Source: Bacteroidota bacterium
Lineage (GTDB): Bacteria; Bacteroidota; Bacteroidia; Chitinophagales; Chitinophagaceae
Reading direction: 5' to 3'
Length of the DNA: 64,000 nucleotides
NCBI GenBank assembly: GCA_023386045.1
Contig: JAEWKK010000019.1
Coordinates: 186,001-250,000, forward strand
The translations under genes and the position numbers were made by a program. The notes under the pieces are model-generated. The model did not search any database and was not told where the DNA came from. It saw only the letters and a program-made list of their open reading frames with translations. Positions 26,601 to 33,537 of this stretch are shown here, piece after piece (the stretch's first letter is position 1; the number at the start of each line of letters is the position of its first letter).

Positions 26601-26987
26601 GCCTTTTGTAAAAGGATAGAGCTCATTGCCTTCGATCTTGATAGGACGTCCGTCCCTTACTTTCACCACAACTGGAATAATGTCGGCATCCTGAACAAAG
26701 GTGCTTGCATAATACTTGGGAACACCGGGAATGGTATTTTCAGGCCTGTTCACGAAAGGCATGGCCTTGCGAACAGGGTTCTTACAGCTGGCAGCCAGCG
26801 TGGCAGCTGCGGTGCTGAAACCAAGATATTTCAGGAAGTCGCGGCGGGGATGCTTGGCATCCATCAGTCCTTTATCGCTCAGATCTCCAAAAGGCAGGTC
26901 TTCGCTAAACTCATCTTCAGTCAGCTTTTGGATTTCTTCCTTGTTATTCAGTGCAGCGAAACTGGTCCAATACTTATTATCGCTCAT
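23667..26987 (-). CDS. actB: Alternative complex III subunit B (molybdopterin-oxidoreductase-like plus ferredoxin)
   Basis: 1106 residues. The N-terminus has the TAT-variant signal HPRRDFLKYLGFSTAAATLA, with RR at 48-49 followed by a possible lipidated C68. A large domain like molybdopterin oxidoreductases (residues about 80-780) follows. In studied ACIII it lacks molybdenum cofactor. The C-terminal ferredoxin domain has four cysteine clusters: CIGCGACVVAC (about 829), CQHCDNAPCENVCP (about 889), CIGTRYCANNCP (about 919) and CSFCVQ with CSQACP (about 989 and 1021). These carry one [3Fe-4S] and three [4Fe-4S] centres in homologues. A low-complexity Gly/Ser/Thr/Pro linker lies at about residues 535-610. 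It conducts electrons from the quinol site to ActA. Confidence 0.94.
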   Translation of the reverse strand: MSDNKYWTSFAALNNKEEIQKLTEDEFSEDLPFGDLSDKGLMDAKHPRRDFLKYLGFSTAAATLAASCKNPVRKAMPFVNRPENTIPGVPKYYASTFVQDADIIPVVVKVRDGRPIKIEGNELYPFTKGGTSPRAQASVLDLYDTFRLTNPKRKSGNNFQEVPSWDQIDQQITGAIAAAGPVVLLTGTISSPSTKQIIADFLAKYPGSRHVQYDAASSSAMLLANEATMGKRAIPAYQFDKAKVIVSLGADFLGTWVSPVEFARQYAAGRKIDQKNPSMSKHYQFESFLSMTGACADERFTHRPSETGAVASALLAAIGGGGTASNAAWNAGVQKVAKDLMAHRGAALVVSDSNDVNVQTVVNAINSAIGAYGSTINTSVTINTKQGIDSDMIALVDAMNAGQVGALLIWGANPAYDYFDAAKFATGLAKVRLSVSFNEKMDETTKLCQYSLPTHHYLESWGDAEPRTGHISFIQPTIFPLFKTRPFQTSLLKWSGNNTDYETYFRTYWSGKLGGQAALDRALQDGILVNGRTVSGGSSMLNGSASGENPMSSQTGQMPQHQAADSIKTVTPVITNQPTPTPVTGGGTFSGGGVSGAVAAIAGYKSNAKDEVVLYQKVSLATGKQSGNPWLLELPDPITRATWDNYALISTSKAKELGIDYTSTDFEYYQNRPLIEVTANNKTVKLPVMVVPGMDPHTIAIAVGFGRNLEFAKAAEQEEGVGRANVYPFAKLNGNTIVNYNDVTTSAKSVGTYQIARVQMHNSYEGRTEVLKETTLATFLQRPNDFKEYREELTKDYAPKTGDYRKEATLYGDHVQPGPKWGMSIDLNSCIGCGACVVACHTENNVPVVGKNEVLRHHEMHWLRIDRYFVSAKENPDQLETVVFQPMLCQHCDNAPCENVCPVAATMHSSEGINQMAYNRCIGTRYCANNCPYKVRRFNWSDYTGASTHGKLGPDSGVGQLNYAVHQMNDELTRMVLNPDVVTRSRGVMEKCSFCVQRTQAGKLKAKQENRQLGGDEVQSACSQACPTNAIVFGNVNDKSSQVAKVREENDQRVFYVLEMIHTLPNVNYLAKIRNTEKVNPPTGGVSHEGQQHQESVTPHPQPEGH

Positions 26988-27082
26988 AGTGTAATATGAT
27001 ATTGTGATAATTTGCTCTTCTGCTAATGGTCAATTTTCTATCAACAATGCATCAGCACAGTAGCAAATTGCTAATAACCTGA

Positions 27083-28354
27083 TTAATAGTGACATTTCTG
27101 GCATTCCAAACCACCGATATCTTTCACGGTAACGCTGTCCATTTTACCAGCCTTCATGTCATTATGGAACTTCTCGTAAATGCTATAGAACTTGTTACCG
27201 GTGCTGTCGCTGTAATTGAAATTCACCTTTGATTCGCGGTGACAGTTGATACACCATCCCATGCTCAGTTCTGCCGACTGGAATACTTTATCCATTTCCT
27301 GGATATTGCCATGGCAGGTCTGGCAGGCTACACCACCCACTTTAGTATGCTGGGAGTGGTTGAAATATACGTGGTCAGGCAGGTTGTGGATCTTAACCCA
27401 CTCTGGTGATTTAGCCTTGGAAGGATCCCATTGGGCGCCAGGTCCGGGCGTAAAGCCTGCGTATTTAAATAGTTTTTCGATCTCCGCGGTGCCATTTACC
27501 TCGTTTCCATTTGCATCATAAAGCTTGGCACTCTTGTCGCCATAACTGGTCACAACTTTGTGACAGTTCATACAAATGTTCAGGGTAGGAATACCGGCGT
27601 GCTTGCCATCGAAGGCAGCGCCATGGCAATACAAACAGTTGATCTGGTTGATTCCTGCGTGAACTTTATGGGAGAAGAAGATAGGCTGGTCGGGCTGATA
27701 GCCTTGCTGGCGTCCCAGTCCAATAGCGCCTTTGGCAACAAAATAACCACCCACTACAAAAAGAACCAGGGAGAAAAGGGCGATGTAGATCTTATTGCGC
27801 CAGAAAGGAACTGGTTCAGGGCGGATGATATTTTCTTTATCGTCAGAGAGTTTTTTAAGGTTGCTGTTCACCTGCATGAGGATCAGAAAAACCAGGGCCA
27901 GTATCACGGAGATCACACCAAAGATCACAGCATTGCGGCTGGAATCGGCTGCTGCAGCTGCTTCTCCGCCACCACCACCTTTATCCTGGCCAGGAACGGG
28001 AGCAGTTTCAATGTAATTGATCACCGCGTCAATTTCCTTTTCAGACAGGGTTGGGAAGGGTGGCATTACGGAATTCCAGGTCTTTTGCAGATCCTTGGTA
28101 TACTGCGTGGTAGGGATAAAAGCCGAAGGATTTTTAACCCATTTATAGATGTTAGCCTTATCCTCGGCCCAGGGTCCCCTTGTGGTAACTCCACGAAGTG
28201 CCGGAGCAGAAAGTGCCTTGTCTACACCATGGCAGCTGGCACAATTTGATTTGAAGATCTGAGCGCCGTCCTGAGCTATTACTGTATTGAAAGAGAGTAA
28301 GGTAACGAGTCCAACCAGTATAGATTTCTTTGCATCGAATAGAAAAAGATTCAT
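27083..28354 (-). CDS. actA: Alternative complex III subunit A (six-heme cytochrome c)
   Basis: The ATG at 28354 gives 423 residues and a clean signal peptide ending VIAQDG; the upstream extension to 28423 is unlike a leader. The N-terminal class I cytochrome domain has CASCH at 38-42. It is followed by a Gly/Ala-rich linker and two hydrophobic helices (about 150-170 and 198-218). A cytochrome c3-like domain then has five motifs, CLYCH, CMNCH, CQTCH, CINCH and CQKCH (about 238, 258, 345, 366 and 420). Canonical ActA is pentaheme, so here a monoheme domain is fused in front. It transfers electrons from ActB iron-sulfur centres to ActE. It is the first gene of the act-cox operon. Confidence 0.92.
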   Translation of the reverse strand: MNLFLFDAKKSILVGLVTLLSFNTVIAQDGAQIFKSNCASCHGVDKALSAPALRGVTTRGPWAEDKANIYKWVKNPSAFIPTTQYTKDLQKTWNSVMPPFPTLSEKEIDAVINYIETAPVPGQDKGGGGGEAAAAADSSRNAVIFGVISVILALVFLILMQVNSNLKKLSDDKENIIRPEPVPFWRNKIYIALFSLVLFVVGGYFVAKGAIGLGRQQGYQPDQPIFFSHKVHAGINQINCLYCHGAAFDGKHAGIPTLNICMNCHKVVTSYGDKSAKLYDANGNEVNGTAEIEKLFKYAGFTPGPGAQWDPSKAKSPEWVKIHNLPDHVYFNHSQHTKVGGVACQTCHGNIQEMDKVFQSAELSMGWCINCHRESKVNFNYSDSTGNKFYSIYEKFHNDMKAGKMDSVTVKDIGGLECQKCHY

Positions 28355-28398
28355 AGAAACAATTGGTGTGAAATGTGGATAATTTCCCAAATCGGCTG

Positions 28399-28431
28399 CA
28401 AAAATATGACAGGAACTTAACAAAACCCCAA
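28399..28431 (-). promoter_or_regulatory. Probable promoter of the act-cox operon
   Basis: On the minus strand a TTG (28429-28431) is followed after 22 bases by TATTTTTG (28399-28406), matching the Bacteroidota TTG-N17-23-TAnnTTTG promoter. The predicted start is about 37 bases before the actA ATG. This is the only good match upstream of the operon. Confidence 0.5.
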
Positions 28432-28628
28432 CGTTGCAAAATTTTTTTTAAGCCGCTACCAGCCTGCATTTCAGCCGATTTCATGGCTTTTTCCGATATT
28501 CTTTAAAATATCTTGTCATCTGTTCGTCACCTGGTTCAATGCATGTTGATTTCTGTTTCATCAGTTAAAACACTTATCCTTTTTTGCTTGGCTTTTAAGA
28601 CTAATTTCGCCGCTTTCAACCCCCTTTC

Positions 28629-28922
28629 ATGTTTGAAAGACTTCAGCAAAAATGGAAAGTGAGTGGCTGGCGGCTGCTGTTGATTCTCATGACCTTTGCC
28701 ACCGGAGGCAGCCTTACCGGGCTCCTCGGTAAAAAGCTGATGAAGCTGATGGGTATTGTGAATCCCGCCATTTATGTTCCTGTATATATTATTATCATCA
28801 CCCTGATCTGGCCCCTGATGGTATTGGTGGTGAGCATTCCATTTGGACAATTCCCTTTTTTCAGGAAATACATCGGCCGTATTGGTAACAAAATCGTCAG
28901 GAGGAAAACCACCAGTGAATAA
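28629..28922 (+). CDS. DUF6787 family small membrane protein
   Basis: 97 residues with two hydrophobic helices (about 16-36 and 45-70). The conserved pattern is LQQKWKVSGWRLLLILMTFA, GGSLTGLLGKK, and WPLMVLVVSIPFGQFPFFRKY with a basic C-terminus. I recognise this as the DUF6787 family, a Bacteroidota group frequently found just upstream of purN. Function is unknown. Its last codons overlap the purN start by 8 bases, so the two are co-translated. The opposite frame at 28536-28850 is a shadow. Confidence 0.8.
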   Translation: MFERLQQKWKVSGWRLLLILMTFATGGSLTGLLGKKLMKLMGIVNPAIYVPVYIIIITLIWPLMVLVVSIPFGQFPFFRKYIGRIGNKIVRRKTTSE

Positions 28923-29490
28923 TCAGAAAACCATCGTCATTTTTGCTTCGGGAGCAGGATCCAATGCTCAAAAGATCATTGATTACTTCCGTGGAAGCAC
29001 TGTAAAAGTGGAAAGGATCCTTTGCAACAAAGCTGGAGCCGGCGTGCTGGGCATAGCAGAAAGAGAAAATATACCGGCAGTGCTGATCGATAAAGAAAGG
29101 TTTTTCAGGGGCAATAGCTATGTACCGGAATTGCAGGAAATCAATCCTGACCTCATTGTGCTTGCAGGTTTTTTATGGAAGATCCCGCAATCCCTGATCA
29201 GCGCATTCCGTGGCAGGATCATCAATATCCACCCGGCCTTACTTCCCAATTATGGCGGCAAGGGCATGTATGGTCATCATGTGCATGAAGCCGTACTTGG
29301 CGCTGGAGAGGTTCAGTCGGGAATTACCATCCATTACGTGGATGAGCATTACGATAATGGGGATATCATTTTTCAAACCGCCTGTCCCGTACTGGAAGGA
29401 GATACTCCTGAAACACTGGCTCATCGCATCCACCAGTTGGAGCATCTGTATTATCCGAAAGTGATAGAGGATCTCTTGGGGTCGTTGTGA
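28915..29490 (+). CDS. purN: Phosphoribosylglycinamide formyltransferase
   Basis: 191 residues from a GTG start at 28915. This start has an exact AGGAGG Shine-Dalgarno at 28899-28904, ten bases upstream, and begins right before the conserved KTIVIFASGAGSNAQKII. The longer ATG frame from 28843 is therefore not used. Catalytic features are NIHPALLPNYGGKGMYG and HYVDEHYDNGDII, where N, H and D of the family active site are present. It transfers a formyl group from 10-formyltetrahydrofolate to GAR, the third step of purine synthesis. It is second in an operon with the DUF6787 gene. Confidence 0.95.
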   Translation: MNNQKTIVIFASGAGSNAQKIIDYFRGSTVKVERILCNKAGAGVLGIAERENIPAVLIDKERFFRGNSYVPELQEINPDLIVLAGFLWKIPQSLISAFRGRIINIHPALLPNYGGKGMYGHHVHEAVLGAGEVQSGITIHYVDEHYDNGDIIFQTACPVLEGDTPETLAHRIHQLEHLYYPKVIEDLLGSL

Positions 29491-29675
29491 AGTTTAAGGG
29501 TTTAAGGTCTAAAGTTTAAGGTTCTTTAGGTCGAAGTGACTCTTTAAAGAGTTCACGAGTTCACAAGTTCTTTAGAGAGGTAAATGCTGCAGCAATGGAG
29601 TTAATGGAGTTGGTTATTGGAATGAATTTTCTCTTTTAAGAAACGTCTATGGACCATGGACTATTGACCATGGAC
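29491..29675. repeat. Word-repeat spacer after purN
   Basis: Short near-tandem words only: AGTTTAAGG/GGTTTAAGG, GAGTTCAC, and GGACTATTGACCATGGACT at the end. It is of the same low-complexity character as other spacers in this genome, with no gene. Confidence 0.6.
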
Positions 29676-30092
29676 TCAACTAAGCTTATTGATCTCAAAA
29701 TTGCAGCGGTCAACAAACATCCTGGCTATTTCTTCCAGATCGCCGTAGTTCAAAGGCTTGGTGAAGAGTTCTACATTCCATTTTTTGGCAAACTGCTGGT
29801 CGCCCTGGCTTGAAGAAGTGCTGAAAAGAACAATTGGGATCTTACTGGTTTTTTCATCCTGCTTGATCCTCGCCAGTGTTTCCTTTCCATCCAGCACCGG
29901 CATATTAATATCCAGTATGATGAGGCAGGGTGACATTTTTTGCTTTACCATCTCCTGCAACATGCTCAGCGCATCCTGTCCGTTACCTGCATGAACGATC
30001 TGTATGTGATCATGTGATTCAAATGCTTTTTTGATCATGAATACATCATCTTCGTCATCTTCGGCGTAAAGAATGGTGTGCCTGCTAATCAT
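29676..30092 (-). CDS. Single-domain response regulator (CheY-like)
   Basis: 138 residues, one receiver domain and nothing else. The acidic pocket is AEDDEDD (residues 10-16), the phospho-acceptor is D61 in LIILDINMPVLDG, and the conserved threonine/serine and lysine are in VLFSTSSSQ and ELFTKPLNY. No histidine kinase or output domain is adjacent. Such orphan receivers in Bacteroidota are often phosphorylated by distant hybrid kinases. The partner is unknown. A small unannotated protein gene follows upstream on the same strand. Confidence 0.9.
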   Translation of the reverse strand: MISRHTILYAEDDEDDVFMIKKAFESHDHIQIVHAGNGQDALSMLQEMVKQKMSPCLIILDINMPVLDGKETLARIKQDEKTSKIPIVLFSTSSSQGDQQFAKKWNVELFTKPLNYGDLEEIARMFVDRCNFEINKLS

Positions 30093-30131
30093 GAATTAAA
30101 TGTACAAATTGAAATGATTTAAAAATCCGGG

Positions 30132-30359
30132 TCAGGACAATTGTACATGAGTATCTACACCACGACCCAAAGCTTCAATTAGTTCGCTGTCCTCAAAAGC
30201 TGAAGACCAGCCCATTTCAGTTTTATAAAGCCTTATAAAAACCGGTGGCCTCTTGCCCGAAAAAAACTTTAACCTGGCAGTGAAAGAGATGCTGTCTGCT
30301 CTTTCAGTAATGTAAGTGGCATTGATCCCTTTTTCAGGGATTTCGATAAGTATTTCCAT
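30132..30359 (-). CDS. Hypothetical small protein (75 aa)
   Basis: 75 residues on the minus strand, 39 bases upstream of the response regulator start in the same direction, so possibly co-transcribed. It has no signal peptide or membrane helix. The pattern (EILIEIPEKG, ADSISFTARLKFF, VFIRLYKTEMGWSSAFEDSELIEALG) looks like a small alpha/beta cytoplasmic protein. I do not recognise a family. It is kept because composition and reading frame look like real coding sequence and no opposing frame competes. Confidence 0.55.
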   Translation of the reverse strand: MEILIEIPEKGINATYITERADSISFTARLKFFSGKRPPVFIRLYKTEMGWSSAFEDSELIEALGRGVDTHVQLS

Positions 30360-30485
30360 GAATATTGTATGAGTGGCCTGCTGGAAGGGGAGAATACAAA
30401 TCTAGATTGCAAACTCACAGAATTGAGCCTGAATCGGCAGACTAATCAATGCAGAAGCCGGGATAGGATACTAAGGCGATAAGGA

Positions 30486-30620
30486 TCAGAATAAGATCAC
30501 CAGAATGATCACCCACATCAAAACAGACAGTGGAAGGGCCAGTAAAAACCCCTTACCCAGCTTTAACCTTTCCAGGTTTTTTTGATAATAATATGAAGGT
30601 TTGAATCTCATTACCCTCAT
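30486..30620 (-). CDS. Small single-pass membrane protein (44 aa)
   Basis: A short open frame on the minus strand gives 44 residues: a basic N-terminus (MRVMRFKPSYYYQKNLERL) followed by one hydrophobic helix (GFLLALPLSVLMWVIILVIL) and a stop right after it. An internal ATG at 30611 is the alternative start, giving 41 residues. The positive-inside charge pattern and clean helix suggest a real small membrane protein. No family is recognised and conservation has not been tested. Confidence 0.4.
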   Translation of the reverse strand: MRVMRFKPSYYYQKNLERLKLGKGFLLALPLSVLMWVIILVILF

Positions 30621-30696
30621 TTCCCAATTTTTATTCCAAATATGTATTGACTTGCTTTCCAAACCATTAAACTGTTTAAAGCAATCCCGGCCATGC

Positions 30697-30925
30697 CGTA
30701 GTGATGGCGGATGGCAGATGGCTTATGGCGGATGGCAGATAGCAGGTTCATGGTTCATAGTTCATGGCAGATAGCAGATTCATAGTTCATGGCTTATGGC
30801 AAATGGCAAATGGTTGATAGTATACTCACCACTCACTATTCACTACTGACCAAAACTCACCATTCACAATTCACCACTGACCAAAACTCACAACTCACTA
30901 TTCACCACTTACCATAACTCGCCAT
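30697..30925. repeat. Mosaic word repeat (GATGGCGGATGGC / GTTCATGG / ACTCACCACTCAC)
   Basis: About 230 bases made of near-tandem words: GATGGCGGATGGCAG, TTCATAGTTCATGG, ATGGCTTATGGCAAATGGC (30789-30807), GATAGTATACTCAC (30816-30829), then ACTCACCACTCACTATTCAC and GACCAAAACTCAC twice. Block order matches the repeat at 15391-15497. No coding potential. Confidence 0.85.
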
Positions 30926-30934
30926 CTTTTATGT

Positions 30935-31705
30935 TTGCGTTTAGATTTTGTTTTGTTACTTGCCCCAAACCTCCAATTGAACTTTAAGGCTGCCTATACT
31001 GCTTCCCTGTTTTTTTTGCTGCTGCTTTTCGGAAGCCATACTTCATTTGCACAATACAAGGTTAAAGGAACAGTTTATGACAGCTCAAGAATCTACCGCA
31101 TCCAGGCTGTAACCGTGATGAGTACTTCCGGAAGCTTTGCCATCACCGATTCCATGGGAAGATACCAGATCAGTGTTGGTGAAAAAGATTCCATCTGGTT
31201 TTCCTACCTGGGAAAGCCTACGCCTAAGTATGCCGTTTTGAAAATGCCTGATGTTACACAGTTTGACATCGCCTTGCAGCTTAAAGCCATTGTAATGGAA
31301 GAAGTGAAGATCAAAAGCCGCAGCTATCGCATGGATTCCCTGCAAAACCGGCTGGATTATGCTAAAGTGTTCGAGTACAAAAAGGTTTCTGTTGGTTCAC
31401 TTACTTCAATTGGTCCAGGCGGCGCCGGTATTGACCTGGATGAACTCATTCGCTTGTTCCAGTTCCGAAAGAACAGGTCCATGCTTAGATTTCAGCAAAG
31501 ACTACTTGACCAGGAGAGAGAAAAATACATTGACCACCGCTTCAATAAAGGCCTGGTCAAAAAGCTTACGAGTCTGGAAGGCGACAGCCTCGATCAGTTC
31601 ATGATCAAATACCGGCCAACTTATGAATTCACTGTAGGTACCAGCGATTACGATTTCCAGCTCTATATCAAATCCGCCGCAGACCAGTACCTGAAAACAT
31701 TTTAA
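30935..31705 (+). CDS. Carboxypeptidase regulatory-like domain protein, exported
   Basis: Up to 256 residues. There is no ATG at the front: the frame opens with TTG at 30935, and a second TTG at 30977 gives a cleaner signal peptide (NFKAAYTASLFFLLLLFG, cut near SFAQ). The start is therefore uncertain. After the signal peptide is a short carboxypeptidase-regulatory-like beta-sandwich (YKVKGTVYDSSRIYRIQAV, ITDSMGRYQISVGEKDSI). The remaining C-terminal helical region of about 120 residues (MDSLQNRLDYAKVF, LDELIRLFQFRKNRS) is of unknown fold. This layout recurs in Bacteroidota as an uncharacterised periplasmic family. No membrane barrel is present, so it is not a TonB receptor. Confidence 0.7.
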   Translation: MRLDFVLLLAPNLQLNFKAAYTASLFFLLLLFGSHTSFAQYKVKGTVYDSSRIYRIQAVTVMSTSGSFAITDSMGRYQISVGEKDSIWFSYLGKPTPKYAVLKMPDVTQFDIALQLKAIVMEEVKIKSRSYRMDSLQNRLDYAKVFEYKKVSVGSLTSIGPGGAGIDLDELIRLFQFRKNRSMLRFQQRLLDQEREKYIDHRFNKGLVKKLTSLEGDSLDQFMIKYRPTYEFTVGTSDYDFQLYIKSAADQYLKTF

Positions 31706-31770
31706 ACTGCTGGTTCTATCTTATCATTAAGGCTGCTCCGAAATCACGTAATTTGACTAATAATCTTTTT

Positions 31771-32946
31771 ATGCCAAAGCTGCTTTTTATACTGGCCATC
31801 CTCGCTGGCTTTACTACCAATGCACAATCGTACAGGAAACTGCATCAAAAAGCCATCGTAATAGATACCCATAACGATGTTCTATCCACAGTTAGCCTTC
31901 GTGGACAAAATCTTGATGATGATTTAAAGGGCAAAACTCATTCGGATATCAATCGCTTTAAACAGGGCGGCGTTGACATCCAGGTGTTTTCCATTTTTTG
32001 TGATGAACGTTTTGGCAAAGACACTGCTTTTAAAATGGCCAATCTTGAAATTGATTCACTCAATGCCATCATCAGCAGGAACACAAACCGGATGATGCTG
32101 GTTAAAACTCCAGCTGACCTGGAATTAGCTGTTAAACAAAAAAAGCTGGGATGCATGATCGGTGTAGAGGGCGGACATATGATTGAAGACAGCATGGAAA
32201 ACCTCGTGCGCCTTTTTGAAAGGGGAGCCAGGTATTTAACTCTTACATGGAATAATTCCACTTCCTGGGCCTCTTCAGCATGGGATGAAACCAGGAATCC
32301 AGATCCCTCTGATGGTCTCACTGCTTTTGGTAAAGACATCGTAAGAAAAATGAACGAGCTGGGAATGATGGTTGATGTGAGCCATGTAGGAGAGAAAACA
32401 TTCTGGGATGTGATCAGCACCACTTCCAAACCTGTCATTGCTTCTCACAGTTGTGCTTATGCGCTTTGTCCTGTACCAAGAAATTTAAAGGACGACCAGA
32501 TCAGGGCTATTGGTAAAAACGGTGGTGTGATCCATTTGAATTTTTATTCAGGGTTCCTTGACAGCAATTATCAAAAAAGAAAGTCAGCGCTCCTTGATCT
32601 GCACCGGCAGGAAGTGGATTCTTTAAAAGCCCTGAAGAAAGCTAATTGGGAAATTGAAGAAGCCATCATAGAAAAATATCCTGCAGAAGCAGAGGCGCTC
32701 AGGCCTTCTGTATCACTTCTGATTGATCACCTGGATCATATCGTGAAGCTGATTGGCATCGATCATGTTGGCATAGGTTCCGATTTTGACGGTATTGAAT
32801 CCTCACCCAAACCTCTTGATGATGTGGCGGCACTGCCACTGCTCACTAAGGCATTGAGAGAAAGAGGTTACAAGAAAAAAGAAATCAAAAAGATCCTGGG
32901 GGGTAATTTTATCCGCGTATTCAAAGCCAATCAGGCGGCTTTATAA
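31771..32946 (+). CDS. Membrane dipeptidase (peptidase family M19)
   Basis: 391 residues from the ATG at 31771, giving a signal peptide MPKLLFILAILAGFTTNAQ; the TTG-initiated extension upstream is not needed. Zinc-binding residues of M19 dipeptidases are visible: H34 and D36 in IDTHNDVL, glutamate in IGVEGGH, and histidines in VSHVGE and IASHSC. The GIGSDFDGI segment near the C-terminus is the family signature. The enzyme hydrolyses dipeptides, including some with D-residues, in the periplasm. It could take part in peptide scavenging or cell wall peptide turnover. It is followed after 11 bases by a conserved hypothetical gene. Confidence 0.92.
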   Translation: MPKLLFILAILAGFTTNAQSYRKLHQKAIVIDTHNDVLSTVSLRGQNLDDDLKGKTHSDINRFKQGGVDIQVFSIFCDERFGKDTAFKMANLEIDSLNAIISRNTNRMMLVKTPADLELAVKQKKLGCMIGVEGGHMIEDSMENLVRLFERGARYLTLTWNNSTSWASSAWDETRNPDPSDGLTAFGKDIVRKMNELGMMVDVSHVGEKTFWDVISTTSKPVIASHSCAYALCPVPRNLKDDQIRAIGKNGGVIHLNFYSGFLDSNYQKRKSALLDLHRQEVDSLKALKKANWEIEEAIIEKYPAEAEALRPSVSLLIDHLDHIVKLIGIDHVGIGSDFDGIESSPKPLDDVAALPLLTKALRERGYKKKEIKKILGGNFIRVFKANQAAL

Positions 32947-32957
32947 ACTCATTCAAC

Positions 32958-33506
32958 ATGGAACAACTGAACCTGGGAATAGGAACAAGACTGCAGCACA
33001 CACAACATGGACCCGGAGTGATCGTTGGCGTTCGCTATGCAACTTACCTGATCGCTTTTATCCACCACGGCATTAAGGAAATAGACAAGAATGATGGAAA
33101 TCTTGAAGAGATCATCCCTGAAAATGTTAGTGAAGAAATAGAAACACATTCTGATATCGAAAAGTCCCTGCTAAAGATCCTCAGGCTCTGGAATGGTACA
33201 GGTGAAGTAGTAAAACTTGGTGATCGATGGATTGGCGGAACCATGCTTTTACAGCCTGCCGATAAAAGCCTGAAGCCCAAGGAAATTCCGATCGATGATT
33301 TCTTTCACAAGATCGTAATGCTTCGTGACCGGCTTCGCGTGATGGAACAGCAGATCAATGCGCATAAAAAGCTCAGCGATGAGGAAAAAGTTAACCTTCA
33401 GCAATACATCACCAGGATCTATGGCACGCTCACAACTTTCAATGTGCTTTTTAAAAACAAGGAGCAGTGGTTCGTAGGCGAAAAAGGTAGCAGCGGTGAT
33501 GCTTAA
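32958..33506 (+). CDS. Conserved hypothetical protein with Tudor/KOW-like N-terminus
   Basis: 182-residue cytoplasmic protein with no signal peptide. The first 40 residues (GIGTRLQHTQHGPGVIVGVRY, FIHHGIKEID) resemble the small SH3-like barrel seen in the UvrD C-terminus and CarD-like proteins. The middle repeats the idea (GTGEVVKLGDRWIGGTMLLQP), and the C-terminal part is a helical coiled segment (HKIVMLRDRLRVMEQQINAHKKL). I do not recognise a named family. It is 11 bases after the dipeptidase and 31 before the serine hydrolase, so an operon is likely, but the three have no obvious common role. Confidence 0.6.
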   Translation: MEQLNLGIGTRLQHTQHGPGVIVGVRYATYLIAFIHHGIKEIDKNDGNLEEIIPENVSEEIETHSDIEKSLLKILRLWNGTGEVVKLGDRWIGGTMLLQPADKSLKPKEIPIDDFFHKIVMLRDRLRVMEQQINAHKKLSDEEKVNLQQYITRIYGTLTTFNVLFKNKEQWFVGEKGSSGDA

Positions 33507-33537
33507 TAGCAACGACAATCTTCAATAATAAATTCTG

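Noticed and set aside
23162..28249. Several plus-strand frames across the act genes
   Set aside because: All are antisense to genes with clear cofactor motifs, and their translations are rich in Gln, Thr, His and Arg without domain patterns.
11563..28354. A novel respiratory system
   Set aside because: The order and motifs match the known ACIII plus aa3 oxidase loci of Bacteroidota; only details (heme number, inserts) differ.
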